DNA of 64,000 bases, taken from NCBI RefSeq assembly GCF_901538265.1, contig NZ_LR593886.1, forward strand, positions 6,035,738-6,099,737, given 5' to 3'. Of this stretch, positions 54,627 through 62,927 are shown one piece after another; position 1 is the stretch's first letter; the number at the start of each line of letters is the position of its first letter. The stretch comes from Gemmata massiliana (GTDB taxonomy: Bacteria; Planctomycetota; Planctomycetia; Gemmatales; Gemmataceae). The notes under the pieces are model-generated. The model saw only the letters and a list, made by a program, of their open reading frames with translations. It was not told where the DNA came from and ran no database searches. Both the position numbers and the translations under genes were made by a program.

Positions 54627-56039
54627 TCAGCGGATGAATACCTGCCGCATGAAGCGGATCATATCAACGAGGTGCGCGCCCTCTGAGAGAAGAGTTTGCC
54701 GGTCACCGACAAACTGGTTCAATCGATCGAGGTCGCGAAGAACCCCCAGCAATCGGACGAGGATGCCCAACTCGCCTGGCAACTGGGTCAGCAGCGTGTC
54801 ACACGCGAATCCTCGACGGAGCAGGTTCTGTCGGTCGTGGGCCACACCAAGCGCGGCCATCGCTTCCGACGCGAGCAGGGCGTACCCGCAACCGGTCGGG
54901 TGCATGCCGTCGATGCTCTGCAACCCGCCTGCGACCAATCGACGGGTCGCGGAATGGAACCAGTTTGATCGCTGCGCCGCCGAGTCGATGTAACGGTTAT
55001 CGACGATCACCCCTTCCCCGAGGTCAATCTGGCGAGCCGGATCAAGGCTGTTTTTGTAATCGTTTCGCTCAAATTGGGCGTACATGTCGAGGAACACCAC
55101 GCGTCCGCCCGTTCCGGCGCGGTTGGCGGCATCCGACACGATCTGGCGAATCTGGTCGTTTGCGGCACGGATTCGGGCATCGATCGCGGCCAAATCGTCG
55201 CCAGATAGCACGCCGGTGGACGGGGCGAAAACTGGTTCGTAGGTGTCCGCATACCCGCCCGCTCGGGTCTCCCCCCGTGCCCGCAAGTTGGCCACGGCCC
55301 CGACTTTGGGGAGAAGCGCGACTAACACCAAACCGATCTCGGGGGGGAGAACCGCGAGATCGGCGGCCAACCGCCCCCACTGCTCCCAGTAGGTTCCTTG
55401 GGCGGCGGTGCCTCTATCGATTTCGGCAGCGATCGCGCGCGAACCAACCTCGTACAAGCCGTGGTTGTGTCCGACTTGGACGAATAGTCTCTCTGGTCGC
55501 CGCTCTCGAGCCCAGTCGAGGGCCGTGAATCCGTCGAACGCGGGAGCCCTAGTCGGGTTGAGCGTGAACCGCCCGTTGATCGCGATGTGCAGGGTAGCAA
55601 CCGCCGAGAGCGGGATAGGGGAAGCAGCCCCCTGTGGGGTGAGGGCCGCAATCTCTGCAGCCGATGTCGCCGCCGTGCGGGTGTAAAGATCGTGGATCAA
55701 CCCGCCCGACAGGGCGAGGTTATCAAAGCACGAGTGGGCAGACTCAACAGATGCCGTGAGCCACTCCGCCAAATTCTGACGAAACCGAGATTCAAAGCCT
55801 TGGAAACGGAGGCGATCCAACGAGAAACCCAGGGTATCGAGTCGGCGCACCTCAGCTTCGAGGTCAAAGAGTATCGGCCGAGGGAAGTCTGGCGTGACGA
55901 ACTCCCACCCTTGCTCACTAGCCACGACCGCTGGCCACCCCTGTGTGCAGTAAACCTTGTTAACCGTGAGTGAACGACACCCCTGTGCGAGAGAATCACC
56001 GATCACCATGAGTTTCGGTCGTGGGCGAAGGGCTGCCAT
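54627..56039 (-). CDS. SGNH/GDSL-type hydrolase
   Basis: A 470-residue protein; GGAG precedes the ATG. SGNH blocks are visible: nucleophile Ser16 in MVIGDSLAQGC, a glycine in NLALSGGLIHD, an asparagine in QVGHNHGLYEVG, and the Asp/His pair in DGMHPTGCGY. It could deacylate a lipid or release a product ester. There is no clear signal peptide. It is the first gene of the six-gene operon, with 70 bases to the peroxidase gene. The C-terminal 80 residues are helical and unassigned. Confidence 0.82.
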   Translation of the reverse strand: MAALRPRPKLMVIGDSLAQGCRSLTVNKVYCTQGWPAVVASEQGWEFVTPDFPRPILFDLEAEVRRLDTLGFSLDRLRFQGFESRFRQNLAEWLTASVESAHSCFDNLALSGGLIHDLYTRTAATSAAEIAALTPQGAASPIPLSAVATLHIAINGRFTLNPTRAPAFDGFTALDWARERRPERLFVQVGHNHGLYEVGSRAIAAEIDRGTAAQGTYWEQWGRLAADLAVLPPEIGLVLVALLPKVGAVANLRARGETRAGGYADTYEPVFAPSTGVLSGDDLAAIDARIRAANDQIRQIVSDAANRAGTGGRVVFLDMYAQFERNDYKNSLDPARQIDLGEGVIVDNRYIDSAAQRSNWFHSATRRLVAGGLQSIDGMHPTGCGYALLASEAMAALGVAHDRQNLLRRGFACDTLLTQLPGELGILVRLLGVLRDLDRLNQFVGDRQTLLSEGAHLVDMIRFMRQVFIR

Positions 56040-56238
56040 GAACGCTCCAGATTTTCAAGCGTGAGGGATGCCAATATTCGCTAATAATTAACACTCTTGG
56101 AGTCAGCATGTGCCGTATACGGGTTAAATAGTTGTACCTTCTCGACATTCTCGGAGCCAATGAAATTTCTGTTTGTTTTCGGGTTCGGACTGGTGGCCAA
56201 GGTCGTTCGTCAGGTACATCGACTCATCGGTGCCGTGG
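56040..56238 (-). promoter_or_regulatory. Probable promoter region of the lipid-oxidation operon
   Basis: This AT-richer stretch upstream of the SGNH hydrolase gene contains TAATTATTAGC-like sequence about 45-55 bases before the start, a candidate -10 area. No confident -35 box or operator was seen. A short plus-strand frame starting at 56160 (MKFLFVFGFG) runs toward the IS4 derivative and could be the truncated start of another gene. Confidence 0.3.
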
Positions 56239-56880
56239 ACGAATGGCACTTACTTCTTGTGAATGCCTTCGGCCATTCTGCGTTTCACTTCGGCGCGGGG
56301 CTTGGTGAACCAGCCGCAGTAGTCCTTCCGCCGCTTCTTCAGACGTGGCTCGAACCGGTCGGGCCGGTCGCCAACCCGGTGAGTGGCGATCGCGTCGAGT
56401 GCCAAGTGGTACAGGTCCCGCCGGGCGACCACGTCCCGCGCCGACCCCCACGCCAGGAGCGGCTCGAACGCCTCCAACGTCTGCATCGTCCCCGTGAAGC
56501 TGATCGACCGGGGCGGGATCTCGTGTCGCGCGGCCTGGGCCATCACCGTGCGGATCAGGTTGTACGCCAGGACGTGCGCCCACACCTCCCATAAGGTGAC
56601 GAGCGGAGAGAACACCCGGTCCAGCCAACCGCCAACAGTGGCCAGCGCCTGCGACAGGATCTGGTCGGTGAGGACATCGGTGAACGGCAGCCCACCGTCC
56701 TGGAGGAACTGGCGTCGGAGGGTGTTCGCCTGGGTGCGGAACGATCGGAGGTGGGAACGCCGCATCGGAATTGGCTCCGTGCCGGTGAAGAGGATCGCCA
56801 AACCCCATCCTCACTCAGGAACGCACGGCTGACTATCCCCTCGCTCCCTCACGGCTTACGAAGATGTAAGTGCCATTCGT
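56239..56880 (-). mobile_element. IS4-type element with internal deletion
   Basis: A perfect 15-bp inverted repeat (ACGAATGGCACTTAC at 56239-56253, its complement at 56866-56880) with further partial identity inward marks the ends. The 642-base element holds only the two ends of a transposase gene. No identical target duplication flanks it. It is a non-autonomous derivative that might still be mobilised if a full-length relative exists elsewhere in the genome. Confidence 0.8.
56250..56765 (-). pseudogene. IS4 transposase, N- and C-terminal ends fused by deletion
   Basis: From MRRSHLRSFRTQ (56765) the frame covers the normal N-terminus (about 55 residues, DVLTDQILSQALATVGGWLD) and then passes at once to the normal C-terminus (WAHVLAYNLIRTVMAQAA, PDRFEPRLKKRRKDYCGWF). 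The central DDE catalytic part, about 250 residues in this family, is absent, yet the frame is kept. It cannot act as a transposase; binding to element ends by the retained N-terminus is conceivable. Confidence 0.8.
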
Positions 56881-57540
56881 CTCTTCGACCGTCATCGCGC
56901 CCGGCGGACCCCGATCAGCACGTTGCACCCGGACGCCAACCTGTTCGACCCGCCCCCGCCGTATTCGGGTCAAGGGCGGCCCCGGATCAAAGGAGCTCGG
57001 GTGCCCAAACCCCGACAGGCGGCCGAGACGGCCTCACGCACCCGGTTGACCGTCGTGTGGTACGGGGGCGGCACCCGGTGGGTCGAAGCGCGCACCGGGA
57101 CCGGGCACGGGTACAAGGGCGGGTGCGGACGGGTCCTGTTGCGCGGGGTGTTCGTCCGGGCCGCGACCGGCGCACACCGCGACGAGTACCTGTTCACCAC
57201 CGACCCAGCCCTCTGGGCCGATGCGGTGGTCGGCGCCTACTGTGGTCGCTGGAGCATCGAAACCACATTCCAGGAAGCCCGGTCCGCTCTCGGGCTGGAG
57301 ACCACGCGCGGCCGGCGGCGAAGCGAACGGGAGCGCTCGCGTGGCCGGGCAAGGCCACGGTCACGTTCTCCGACGCCCTGTGCGCCGTCCGCCGGTGGTT
57401 GTGGGACGAAGCCGCTTTGCCACAGGCCGGGGACGGCACGGCCCTTCAGAAACTCCCGGACCCCATCCGCGAACTGCTACTGACTACGCTCGCACCGGCG
57501 GAGCACCGAGAATCGGCATCAGTCGAGCTCAGAGGCCCTG
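56881..57540 (+). pseudogene. C-terminal remnant of a DDE transposase, frameshifted
   Basis: The frame starts directly at the edge of the IS4 derivative with no start codon: LFDRHRARRTPIST, GRPRIKGARVPKP, then VGAYCGRWSIETTFQEARS with the catalytic Glu region, typical of IS701/IS4-like DDE transposases. Near 57300-57320 the frame shifts, and the end continues as ATVTFSDALCAVRRWLWDEA in another frame. The N-terminal half is missing. It is unrelated to the IS4 derivative beside it. Confidence 0.72.
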
Positions 57541-57757
57541 GTCTCGGCCCAAGTGGTGGAACCAACCGGGGGCACGTGCGGTTCCTCGGGCTCGCTTTGT
57601 CGATCGCCACACTCAGGGCACCGATCCCGGAACTCGAGCCCCCCGGCGCATCGATCGATCCACCGAGCCCAAAGGAGCCGTGCGCACACGAGGTCGCTTC
57701 CGGACGGGAGTGGTAAGGGGGCTCATTCAGACGAGCCCCACAACTTGGAGGAAGCTC

Positions 57758-57940
57758 ATGAAAAAGGTGGTAGCGGTTATCGGGACGGTGTTCTACCTGG
57801 TCAGCCCGGTGGACCTGGTCCCGAACGTGATCCCGATCATCGGATGGATGGACGAGCTTGTGATCCTGGCGTTGCTGACCAATTACTTGGCGAAAACGCC
57901 CCGAGAGCAACAGGAGCAACGCGAGCAGCAGGCGAAGTGA
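57758..57940 (+). CDS. DUF1232 (YkvA-like) small membrane protein
   Basis: A 60-residue protein with GGAGGA just before the ATG. The DUF1232 core YLVSPVDLVPNVIPIIGW, then MDELVIL, is intact, followed by a polar tail rich in Glu and Gln. DUF1232 proteins are small membrane proteins of unknown role. It is one of the few unbroken small genes in the island and starts about 220 bases after the transposase remnant. Confidence 0.85.
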   Translation: MKKVVAVIGTVFYLVSPVDLVPNVIPIIGWMDELVILALLTNYLAKTPREQQEQREQQAK

Positions 57941-58093
57941 GCCGGGTTCGGGCGCTGCCCACGCCCTTCACCCGCGATTCGAACGTACCGGGTGCGAGGG
58001 TTATGTTGCCGGAATCGAACCTATACCGTGCCTCGACACCCGGTGCATCGGAGCCAGATCCTCGACATTGTTACCCGAATCGGAGGAAATCAA

Positions 58094-58398
58094 ATGAAGA
58101 TATTCCTACGCGAGTACGCGAAGGCCGTGCTGGTGGTCGCAAGCGTGTTCGGGGGGCCGCGCTGGCCCTCAAGATTCCGGAACTCGATGCTTTGGCCCGC
58201 TGGGCAATGCGGGAATTATTTAACTTGACAGGCGAGTACCGCGGAGCCGCGATCACGGTCACCGTGCTGGGATTGGCCGGGGTACTCACCGCGGTGAACG
58301 AAACTGAGGAAAAACAGGGTGAAACCCATGACGCCGGCCGAGGCCGTAAAGAAGGCGAACATGCCCGGGTCGCACGCGAGCGCGCTGTTCATGAGTAG
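58094..58398 (+). pseudogene. Small membrane protein broken by a one-base deletion in a G-run
   Basis: CGGAGGAAATCAA precedes the ATG at 58094. It reads MKIFLREYAKAVLVVASVF, then hits six G's at about 58150-58155; with seven the frame would continue as ALALKIPELDALARWAMREL and ITVTVLGLAGVLTAVNE, giving about 101 residues with two membrane segments. In the given sequence the first frame ends prematurely. The cause may be a real mutation, phase variation or a sequencing error. Confidence 0.6.
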
Positions 58399-58582
58399 TA
58401 AGCGGCTCTGCAGATCGGGACGGTGGTTAATCACGCCCGAAGAGTTCGACAACTGGTTGGCATCGTGCAAGCCGTCAAAGGTTCAGTTCCGTCGAGCGGA
58501 GATACGAACCATTTGTGTATCGGAAAATAAAAGCACCCACGGATTGCTGGACTACGCGACCTGCGCCGGCACCTCAAGCTAA
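58319..58582 (+). CDS. Small HTH/excisionase-like protein (tentative)
   Basis: An 87-residue frame from GTG 58319 (GAGGA upstream) or ATG 58328. It reads TPAEAVKKANMPGSHASALF and SGRWLITPEEFDNWL, a pattern like the winged HTH of excisionases/MerR-like proteins (the RWLITPEEFDNWL end is typical). It overlaps the tail of the previous gene. Function in mobile-element control is inferred from context only. Confidence 0.5.
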   Translation: MKPMTPAEAVKKANMPGSHASALFMSSKRLCRSGRWLITPEEFDNWLASCKPSKVQFRRAEIRTICVSENKSTHGLLDYATCAGTSS

Positions 58583-58697
58583 GACTTGTACGGTCGGGAT
58601 CGATTACCTGCGAACCAGTGCGCAGTTCGCACGACATTGAGCCAACTAAGGATGCTACGACCCGCCACGGATAGTTTTTTTTCAAACGAGGAGCATT

Positions 58698-58936
58698 GTG
58701 AAGACCGAGCAGGCTGCCGCGGTTCCCACAATGATGACGGTCAGGTGGCCAAGCGGCTCAACATTTCGGTCAGCTTCGTCTACACAGCGGTCGCCGATGG
58801 CCGACTGAAGCACCAAGGCCGCGGCCAGGGCGGAATCCGCGTGAGCGAGCAGCAACTCGCGGCGTACCTCGCCGACACCGAGCGCGGGGGCAAGTCCGAG
58901 GAAGCGCCGAAGCGGCGATACAAGCACCTCACGTGA
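58698..58936 (+). pseudogene. Excisionase-type HTH protein with a one-base deletion
   Basis: GAGGAG then GTG 58698 gives a good start, MKTEQAAAVPTMMT, and about 40 bases later the frame must change to read QVAKRLNISVSFVYTAVADG (the HTH) and GGIRVSEQQLAAYLAD. One missing G near 58740 explains it. Intact, this would be a 79-residue MerR-type excisionase. It converges with the integrase gene, overlapping its end by eight bases. Confidence 0.65.
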
Positions 58937-59990
58937 ACGGGTTGAACCCTTCGAGCCGCTTGAAGGCCGACGCGTGCTCGTCGATCAAGTGCCCATAGTG
59001 AGAGAAAATCATCTTGTAGTTCTTGTGCCCAAGCAGGACACGCAGATACTCGATCTCGTTGGGGAATTTCCGCAGGAAACTCGTTGCGAACGCGTGACGC
59101 AGGCCATAGACGACGACTCCCTTCGGCCACTTCAGGCCCTTACTGTGTTTGAACTTCACTCGCAGATTGGTTAGGTAGATCTGCGGGGCGTTGGGCTTCC
59201 ACCTCTCCCCATAAGCGTTGCGGAAGATCGGCCCCTCCGGGTACTTCGCATTGAACCGCTCGACCATCTCCCGTGCCTCGTCGTTCAGGAACCGCACGTG
59301 CCTAACGTATTTCACCTGTGCCGAGCGCCCGCTGTACAGGTCCTCGCAGCCCCACCGGCTCTGCTCTTTGTTGTAATGCCGGCCCTCGATGTGGGTGACC
59401 GTCGGGGGACGCGCCCGGTCCACGCGAGGATCCTCACGAGGTCGCGGAATGCCTCGCTGCTGGCGGAGATCACCTGATCGAAAATCTCCGGCGTCCACAC
59501 TGCCTCTTTGCCACGGCTGCCCGTCGGCGGGAGGCGGAGTTGCCCGCGCAGTGGGCTTCCGGAAGCAGCTCACCGCCCTTCTGGGTTTGGGTCGGGCCGC
59601 CCAGTTCAAGCAGACGAGGACGATGCCCTTGTAGAGCCGCTCCGAACCGCCGGTGAGCGTCTTCGCGGAAAGCCACTGCTCGACGTGCCGGGCGCGGAGA
59701 TCCTTCGCCCGTGTGTTGTCCCCGACGAACTCCTTGAACCGCTCCTTGCAGTGGCGGAAGCGGTCGGAACAGTGAGCTTGCTCGACGAAGTCGAGGTACT
59801 CGTCAGCGACCGCGCCGAACGTAATGTTCGGGTCGGCCGCAAAGCCCTTCTCCGCCTACCGCATGAGGAACTCGAACTGCGTCTCGGCGGCCTCCTTGTC
59901 GGGGCCGAGGCGGTGAAAAGTGTCCTCGATCGTGGTGGTGTATTGGCCGAACGAGTTGGTGAAGTTCAGGCTTGGCTTGCGACCGGCCAC
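58929..59990 (-). pseudogene. Tyrosine recombinase/integrase, inactivated
   Basis: AGGAGG before GTG 59990 marks the start (AGRKPSLNFTNSFGQY). After FEFLMR an in-frame TAG (about 59856) is followed in the same frame by the core-binding domain (FGAVADEYLDFVEQAH, ARHVEQWLSAKTLTG). Two frameshifts then surround WTPEIFDQVISASSEAFRDL, and the catalytic end is intact: YGLRHAFATSFL (Arg and His) and LLGHKNYKMIFSHYGHL (His and Tyr). It is the likely former mover of the island. With a stop and two shifts it should be inactive. Confidence 0.8.
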
Positions 59991-60021
59991 GGCCTCCTCC
60001 TGGCACCTTAACATTTGGGAT

Positions 60022-60045
60022 ATTCTTTGTGCCATTCTTTGTGCC
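60022..60045. repeat. Tandem 12-bp repeat upstream of the integrase
   Basis: Two perfect copies of ATTCTTTGTGCC stand side by side at 60022-60033 and 60034-60045, about 32-55 bases upstream of the integrase start. Such direct repeats beside an integrase gene could be arm-type binding sites or an operator. Confidence 0.6.
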
Positions 60046-60118
60046 AGAATTGTACCACGGCCTACAACTCGCTCAATATCTCCTTGAAAAACCGGGAAAA
60101 AATCGAAGGAGCTTCTTT

Positions 60119-60172
60119 TCAGATGTGAATCCAGCCCATGAACCCGATGCCGACGATACCGATGCACACCAT
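60119..60172 (-). pseudogene. N-terminal relic of a Gfo/Idh/MocA oxidoreductase
   Basis: From ATG 60172 the frame reads MVCIGIVGIGFMGWIHI and stops. It matches the N-terminus of the gene at 33472-34497 (MVRIGIVGLGFMGRIH) residue by residue except for five changes, two of them Arg to Cys or Trp. Base differences fall mostly at third positions, so it is an old paralogous fragment and not a fresh copy. It lies at the right border of the island, directly beyond the integrase. Confidence 0.65.
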
Positions 60173-60718
60173 GTCGATGACTCTCCGGCGAAAGCGTGTG
60201 GCGTAGTTATCGAACAACACGCGACCAGAAGCAAGCACGATGACGGCACCGGCCCGCGATCAGCGCACCGCACCGGGTGAATCATCCGACCTCGCGGTCC
60301 GTGTGCGACTCGGGTCTCGGATAACATTTGCTAATATTTCCCCCCTCCCAGACCCGGGCGCCGGAGGCAAAATCCCCGGTAAAAACGCACCCGGCACGCT
60401 AACATCTGGCTAACATCACCTCTCATTTCACCCCGTTTCGGCCCCGTAAATGTGTTGAACACGTCGTTTTTCGGGATCTTTGGCTACAAAATCGACGGTT
60501 TTTGGGCTGCTGTTCTGATACCGCCCCATTTCCGAGGAGCGCATTGAACGCGAACGATTTCGGCACTAACGAATCCACGGCTTATATAGTGGACAAAATA
60601 ACACAATCGCTACAGTTCCGCAATGCCTGATTTGGTAATTCACGCAGGAGCGTTTGGTACACGGAAGTGAGGGTGCCTCCTCCACTCGTTAGCACGAGCA
60701 TTTCGCCCAGAAACAAAA
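60173..60718. other. Gene-free stretch at the right edge of the island
   Basis: About 550 bases without a recognisable gene on either strand. Base composition is more AT-rich in parts (TATATAGTGGACAAAATAACAC near 60585). No tRNA or CRISPR repeat is seen. It separates the island from the ECF sigma factor gene, and may contain leftovers of the interrupted oxidoreductase locus. Confidence 0.5.
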
Positions 60719-60752
60719 AAGCACCAAGCCGATGTGAGCCGGCTAGGTGCTT
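60719..60752 (-). terminator. Rho-independent terminator of the ECF sigma gene
   Basis: On the minus strand, AAGCACC pairs with GGTGCTT (60746-60752 with 60719-60725), with an inner AGCCGGCT/GCC stem, and six T's follow. It lies 20 bases after the stop of the sigma factor gene at 60772. Confidence 0.85.
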
Positions 60753-60771
60753 GAGTCGAGTTGAGTAAAGG

Positions 60772-62136
60772 TTACTTCTTCTCCTCGAACTCGCCTTCGA
60801 GGTGCGACGCGAGTATTTCGACCTTTTCGCCCTTCACTTCGTCGATGGTGGCGGTGCCGTTCTTGGCGATCCACTTGAAGGTGAACTCGGTACCAACCGG
60901 TAACTTCTCGGCGATCGCTTTCTTAGCTTCGGCCTTGCCCTCGAATCCTGTAATCTTGGCTTTCACCAGCCCGTCTTTGACTGTGTACTCGCACAAGATC
61001 AGGATGAGATCGTCTTTTCCGTGTGGGGAAATCTTCAGCTCCGCTTTCTCGAACGTGACCCGCAACTCGCCGTCCTTCTTCCCCCACGCACCGGAGAGCG
61101 TTTCGGGCTTGTCGCCCTTCTTTTCCTCGGTGGCCGCCGCGAAGAATTCACCGTGAATGAGCCGCATAAAGAACTGGTGCAGTTCCTTGTGAGCGTTCGC
61201 GGGTGGCTTCGGCGGGGCCGCTTCGTCTTGTTTCTGTGTCGATGTACCTGTGACGGATGCGGACGTCTTTTTGGGCGCGTGTGCAGCGTGCAGGTGTTGA
61301 ATCACCGGGGGCGCGACCAGCCCACCGATAACAACCAACCCACACGCGAGCAGCGCGAACTTGAGTGACTTGTATGCCATGACGGTCGAGACTCCTGTGG
61401 TAAGGGCCGCGACCGACGGAGGGACGGTCGCTGAGCGGGTCGCTGTGGTAACAGCGCGATCGAGCAACCGAACCGGCACCGCGCCCGTTGCGTGCGGCGC
61501 CAGTGCCGAGGGAAGCGTACCGGCAGTGAGCGCGACGCCGCGCCGCGTGAGCCGCCGGGCCAAAAGCGCTCGTGCCCGACTGAGGCGCGTGCCGAGTGTC
61601 TTCGGCGGGCAGCCCACTTCTACGGCAGCCTGTTGGGTCGTCAGACCCAGCAGGTCGCACAGCACGATCGGCGCGCGGTACTTGTCCGGCAGCGCGCCGA
61701 GTTCGCCGTCCAGAACGTCCTTGAGGTCGTCCACAGGCACTGGCGGCGCGACGGACGGGTGGAGCGCTGCGGCTGCGTACTCTTTCGCGTCGCGCCGAGT
61801 GCGCGATCCGCGTGCTTTTCGTGCGACGTTATGGGCCACTCCGTACAGCCAGTTCCCGACCGCACCCGCGCGCTGGAGTGTCCCCGCGTCCCGTGCGAAG
61901 ACGAGGAACGTGGCCTGGAACGCATCTTCGGCGTCCTGTTCGTGCCGCAACACGCGCCGACACACGCCGAACACCATGAACCCGTACCGCCGCACGAGCG
62001 CGGCAAACGCAACCTCGTCGCGGCTCTCGACGAACCGCGCGACCAGCTCCGCGTCGGGGAGGTGGGCGAGTTCATCGGCGTGGAGGGTTCGGCCCAGTTG
62101 GTGGAGCGAAGCGGACAGAGATCGCGTCGCGGTCAT
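60772..62136 (-). CDS. ECF sigma factor with C-terminal membrane and extracytoplasmic extension
   Basis: A 454-residue protein. Sigma region 2 (DAEDAFQATFLVFARDA, GNWLYGVAHNVARKA) and region 4 (LPDKYRAPIVLCDLLGL, TLGTRLSRARALL) occupy about 25-200. A membrane segment follows (about 260-282, FALLACGLVVIGGLVAPP), then a proline/lysine-rich spacer and a 120-residue C-terminal domain of beta character (GELRVTFEKAELKI). Planctomycete ECF sigma factors with such tails are known (ECF01-Gob type); the tail may act as a built-in sensor replacing an anti-sigma factor. The start at 62136 is chosen because the frame to 62184 adds a poor extension. Confidence 0.85.
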   Translation of the reverse strand: MTATRSLSASLHQLGRTLHADELAHLPDAELVARFVESRDEVAFAALVRRYGFMVFGVCRRVLRHEQDAEDAFQATFLVFARDAGTLQRAGAVGNWLYGVAHNVARKARGSRTRRDAKEYAAAALHPSVAPPVPVDDLKDVLDGELGALPDKYRAPIVLCDLLGLTTQQAAVEVGCPPKTLGTRLSRARALLARRLTRRGVALTAGTLPSALAPHATGAVPVRLLDRAVTTATRSATVPPSVAALTTGVSTVMAYKSLKFALLACGLVVIGGLVAPPVIQHLHAAHAPKKTSASVTGTSTQKQDEAAPPKPPANAHKELHQFFMRLIHGEFFAAATEEKKGDKPETLSGAWGKKDGELRVTFEKAELKISPHGKDDLILILCEYTVKDGLVKAKITGFEGKAEAKKAIAEKLPVGTEFTFKWIAKNGTATIDEVKGEKVEILASHLEGEFEEKK

Positions 62137-62234
62137 GTTGGTCCCCGGTTGCAACCCGCGAGATGTACTGCCCCAGCGCGCCACGATTCCTTCAAGAATT
62201 TGAAGAATCGGGAGAAGTGTTTCATTCCGATTCG

Positions 62235-62777
62235 CTAACTGTTTGATCGGTATGGAGTTGAGCTAGAACCGGTACGACTCTTTCGATTAACGAGATTTCT
62301 CAGCATAAAGGCCGGAACGAGCGCGAGAAGTGTTGCGCCCCCCGCACACGCCAGGACTTCGTATCGGGCGGCTCCCTGAGCCGTCAGACCGAGCGTTGCG
62401 CCCGCGATACCGAACAGAGCCGTGCCCATTATCGTTGACCAAAACAGGATCGTTCCCGCGTGTTCGTCCGTGCGATCCCCGCGGGTATCGTTGAAGACCG
62501 ACTGGCGCATCAGCCCCCACAGCGCCGCGGTGAAGAATAGCGCGCCCCCAAACAGGCCACAAAGTACCCCGCCCGCGATACGGTCGAGGGCGATTCGCGC
62601 GTCTCGTTCGGTCGCCCAACCACCGAACGCGGCTCCCAATCCCGCGGCAACGGCAACCAGAACTGCTACCCCGAGGGCCACCCAGAACGCGATCCACTTT
62701 TGCTTGCGGACCCGGCCGTCGCGCTGCTTCCGATCCTGGAACGTGTCGGACAAACCAGAAAAGGGATCACCAGACAT
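62235..62777 (-). CDS. Four-segment membrane protein, unknown
   Basis: A 180-residue protein with about four hydrophobic helices (about 27-50, 65-90, 105-130, 138-158) and polar ends. No family is recognised. It lies 98 bases upstream of the sigma factor gene in the same direction and might be co-transcribed with it, but the leader in between is long enough for a separate promoter. Confidence 0.7.
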   Translation of the reverse strand: MSGDPFSGLSDTFQDRKQRDGRVRKQKWIAFWVALGVAVLVAVAAGLGAAFGGWATERDARIALDRIAGGVLCGLFGGALFFTAALWGLMRQSVFNDTRGDRTDEHAGTILFWSTIMGTALFGIAGATLGLTAQGAARYEVLACAGGATLLALVPAFMLRNLVNRKSRTGSSSTPYRSNS

Positions 62778-62866
62778 GATTTCACCGACGTGGATTGATT
62801 CTTACCAGACTTGGGTGTGATTCGGGCCGCTCACCGATTTTGAACTAACGCGATCTAGTAACAACA

Positions 62867-62890
62867 GCGCGCCCCAACTTTGGGGCGCGC
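62867..62890. terminator. Strong GC hairpin after the TlpA-like gene
   Basis: A perfect 10-bp stem (GCGCGCCCCA with TGGGGCGCGC) around a 4-base loop, 38 bases beyond the stop of the minus-strand gene at 62928. No T-run follows, but position and strength fit a terminator. Confidence 0.6.
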
Positions 62891-62927
62891 GCATTGCTTT
62901 GGGCGACTCATTCCGGCCGGAGTCGAC

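Noticed and set aside
34430..60172. Attachment-site direct repeat formed by the two oxidoreductase N-termini
   Set aside because: The two stretches differ at most third codon positions; the longest identical blocks are about eight bases, which is too short and too scattered for a recent att duplication.
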